A stretch of 64,000 bases of DNA from Homoserinimonas sedimenticola (lineage in GTDB: Bacteria > Actinomycetota > Actinomycetes > Actinomycetales > Microbacteriaceae): contig NZ_JAPELL010000001.1 of assembly GCF_026094475.1 (NCBI RefSeq), forward strand, positions 1,512,326-1,576,325. The letters are read 5' to 3'. Below, in pieces: positions 63,468-64,000 of this stretch (position 1 is its first letter; each line of letters begins with the position of its first letter). Below the pieces are notes generated by a model that was not told the DNA's origin, ran no database searches, and worked only from the letters and a program-made list of their open reading frames with translations. The translations under genes and the position numbers were made by a program.

Positions 63468-64000
63468 CCCGGGCCCTCGTGGTGCGCCTCGACAGCGCGG
63501 GTGACGTGCTCCTCGCGGGACCCGCGGTGCGCGCGGTCGCCGCCGGGGCCGACGAGGTCGTCATGCTGTGCGGACCGCAGGGGGCACCCGCCGCCCACCT
63601 GCTGCCTGGCGCCGATTCGGTGCTGACCTGGGCGTGCCCGTGGATCGTCGACCCCGCCCCGGATACCACGCGCGAGCATCTCGACGAGCTCGAGCTCCTG
63701 CTGGCCCGCGTCTCCCCGATCGATGTCGCGGTCATCCTCACCTCCTTTCACCAGTCGCCGCTCCCGCTTGCGCTCCTGCTGCGACTCGCGGGGGTCCCTC
63801 GGATCGTGGGCGCATCGACGGATTTCGCAGGGAGTCTCCTCGATGTGCGCCTCAAGCCGGGCGAGGACCTCGACGAGGACCAGCCCGAGCCGGAACGGGC
63901 GCTCGCCATCGCGGCGGCGGGCGGCTTCACCCTGCCCGCGGGCGACGACGGCAGGCTCGCTGTCGACCCCATCTCTGATGCCTCCCCGCTCGTCGGCGAG
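63464..64000 (+). CDS. Glycosyltransferase family 9, second copy (3' truncated by window edge)
   Basis: An open frame of 179 codons without a stop runs to the window end from the ATG overlapping the gmhB stop. It reads ALVVRLDSAGDVLLAGPAVRAV, then LCGPQGAPAAHLLPGADSVL and VILTSFHQSPLPLALLLRLAGVPRIVG, the N-terminal half of an ADP-heptose-type transferase. With gmhB and the divergent GT9 gene it forms a heptose-related cluster that continues to the right. Confidence 0.87.
   Translation, partial: MTRALVVRLDSAGDVLLAGPAVRAVAAGADEVVMLCGPQGAPAAHLLPGADSVLTWACPWIVDPAPDTTREHLDELELLLARVSPIDVAVILTSFHQSPLPLALLLRLAGVPRIVGASTDFAGSLLDVRLKPGEDLDEDQPEPERALAIAAAGGFTLPAGDDGRLAVDPISDASPLVGE

Overview
The window is a high-GC chromosomal stretch from an actinobacterium, most likely a member of the Microbacteriaceae. 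The grounds are the base composition, an ortholog of mycobacterial Fgd1, a coenzyme F420 salvage gene set of the kind described in marine Microbacteriaceae, mycothiol-type (MDMPI) and PadR regulators typical of the group, and the over-used hexamer GGATGC/GCATCC. No rRNA, tRNA, transposase, integrase or CRISPR array was recognised. Coding density is high, and 17 genes have a TAnnnT-like -10 box only 5-8 (mostly 6) bases before the start codon, which implies leaderless mRNAs.

Layout. 1-2.3 kb: a five-gene plus-strand operon (GNAT acetyltransferase, small DUF6916-like protein, three different tail-collar/MdpB-type proteins). 2.3-8.8 kb: purS-purQ-DUF3817, two paralogous MscS channels on the minus strand, then purL. 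8.8-13.2 kb: DMT exporter, chorismate mutase, Ohr, GNAT, MDMPI-like protein, purA. 13.4-17.5 kb: a 1323-residue surface protein with five disulfide-bearing Ig-like repeats. 17.5-25.8 kb: class II amidotransferase, DadA-like oxidase, SPOUT methyltransferase, an E. coli-type argG, PadR plus membrane partner, septum-formation-domain protein and pyrE.

25.8-39 kb is the functional centre: a voltage-sensor protein, a hairpin-rich leader followed by the proposed F420-0 ABC importer, a deazaflavin (F420)-dependent nitroreductase, cofE, an LLM F420 oxidoreductase, an etfB-etfA-cytochrome b-acyl-CoA dehydrogenase operon, and fgd1. Together these suggest that the cell imports F420-0, adds the glutamate tail with CofE, reduces it with glucose-6-phosphate through Fgd1, and uses it in LLM and Ddn-type enzymes. 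No cofC/D/G/H gene is visible in this window.

39-52 kb: exonuclease III, AHSA1/ArsR pair, AEC carrier, a second PadR, LLM monooxygenase, zinc alcohol dehydrogenase, hydrolases, thioesterase, acetyl-CoA synthetase and GntR. 52-57 kb: an unusual array of six 15-bp repeats, then a two-component system and an ABC-2 exporter. 57-64 kb: threonine aldolase, O-acyltransferase, SigB/F-type sigma factor, DUF2795 protein, histidine phosphatase, and a GT9/GmhB heptose-type cluster running off the right edge.

Most notable non-coding structure: five copies of a ~60-75 bp palindromic element, apparently in one orientation, with two pairs bracketing gene modules (the ddn-like gene and the ABC-2 exporter); the 15-bp repeat array at 52.1-52.3 kb; a 4 x 28-bp tandem repeat between the thioesterase and acs; and the structured leader of the F420-0 transporter.
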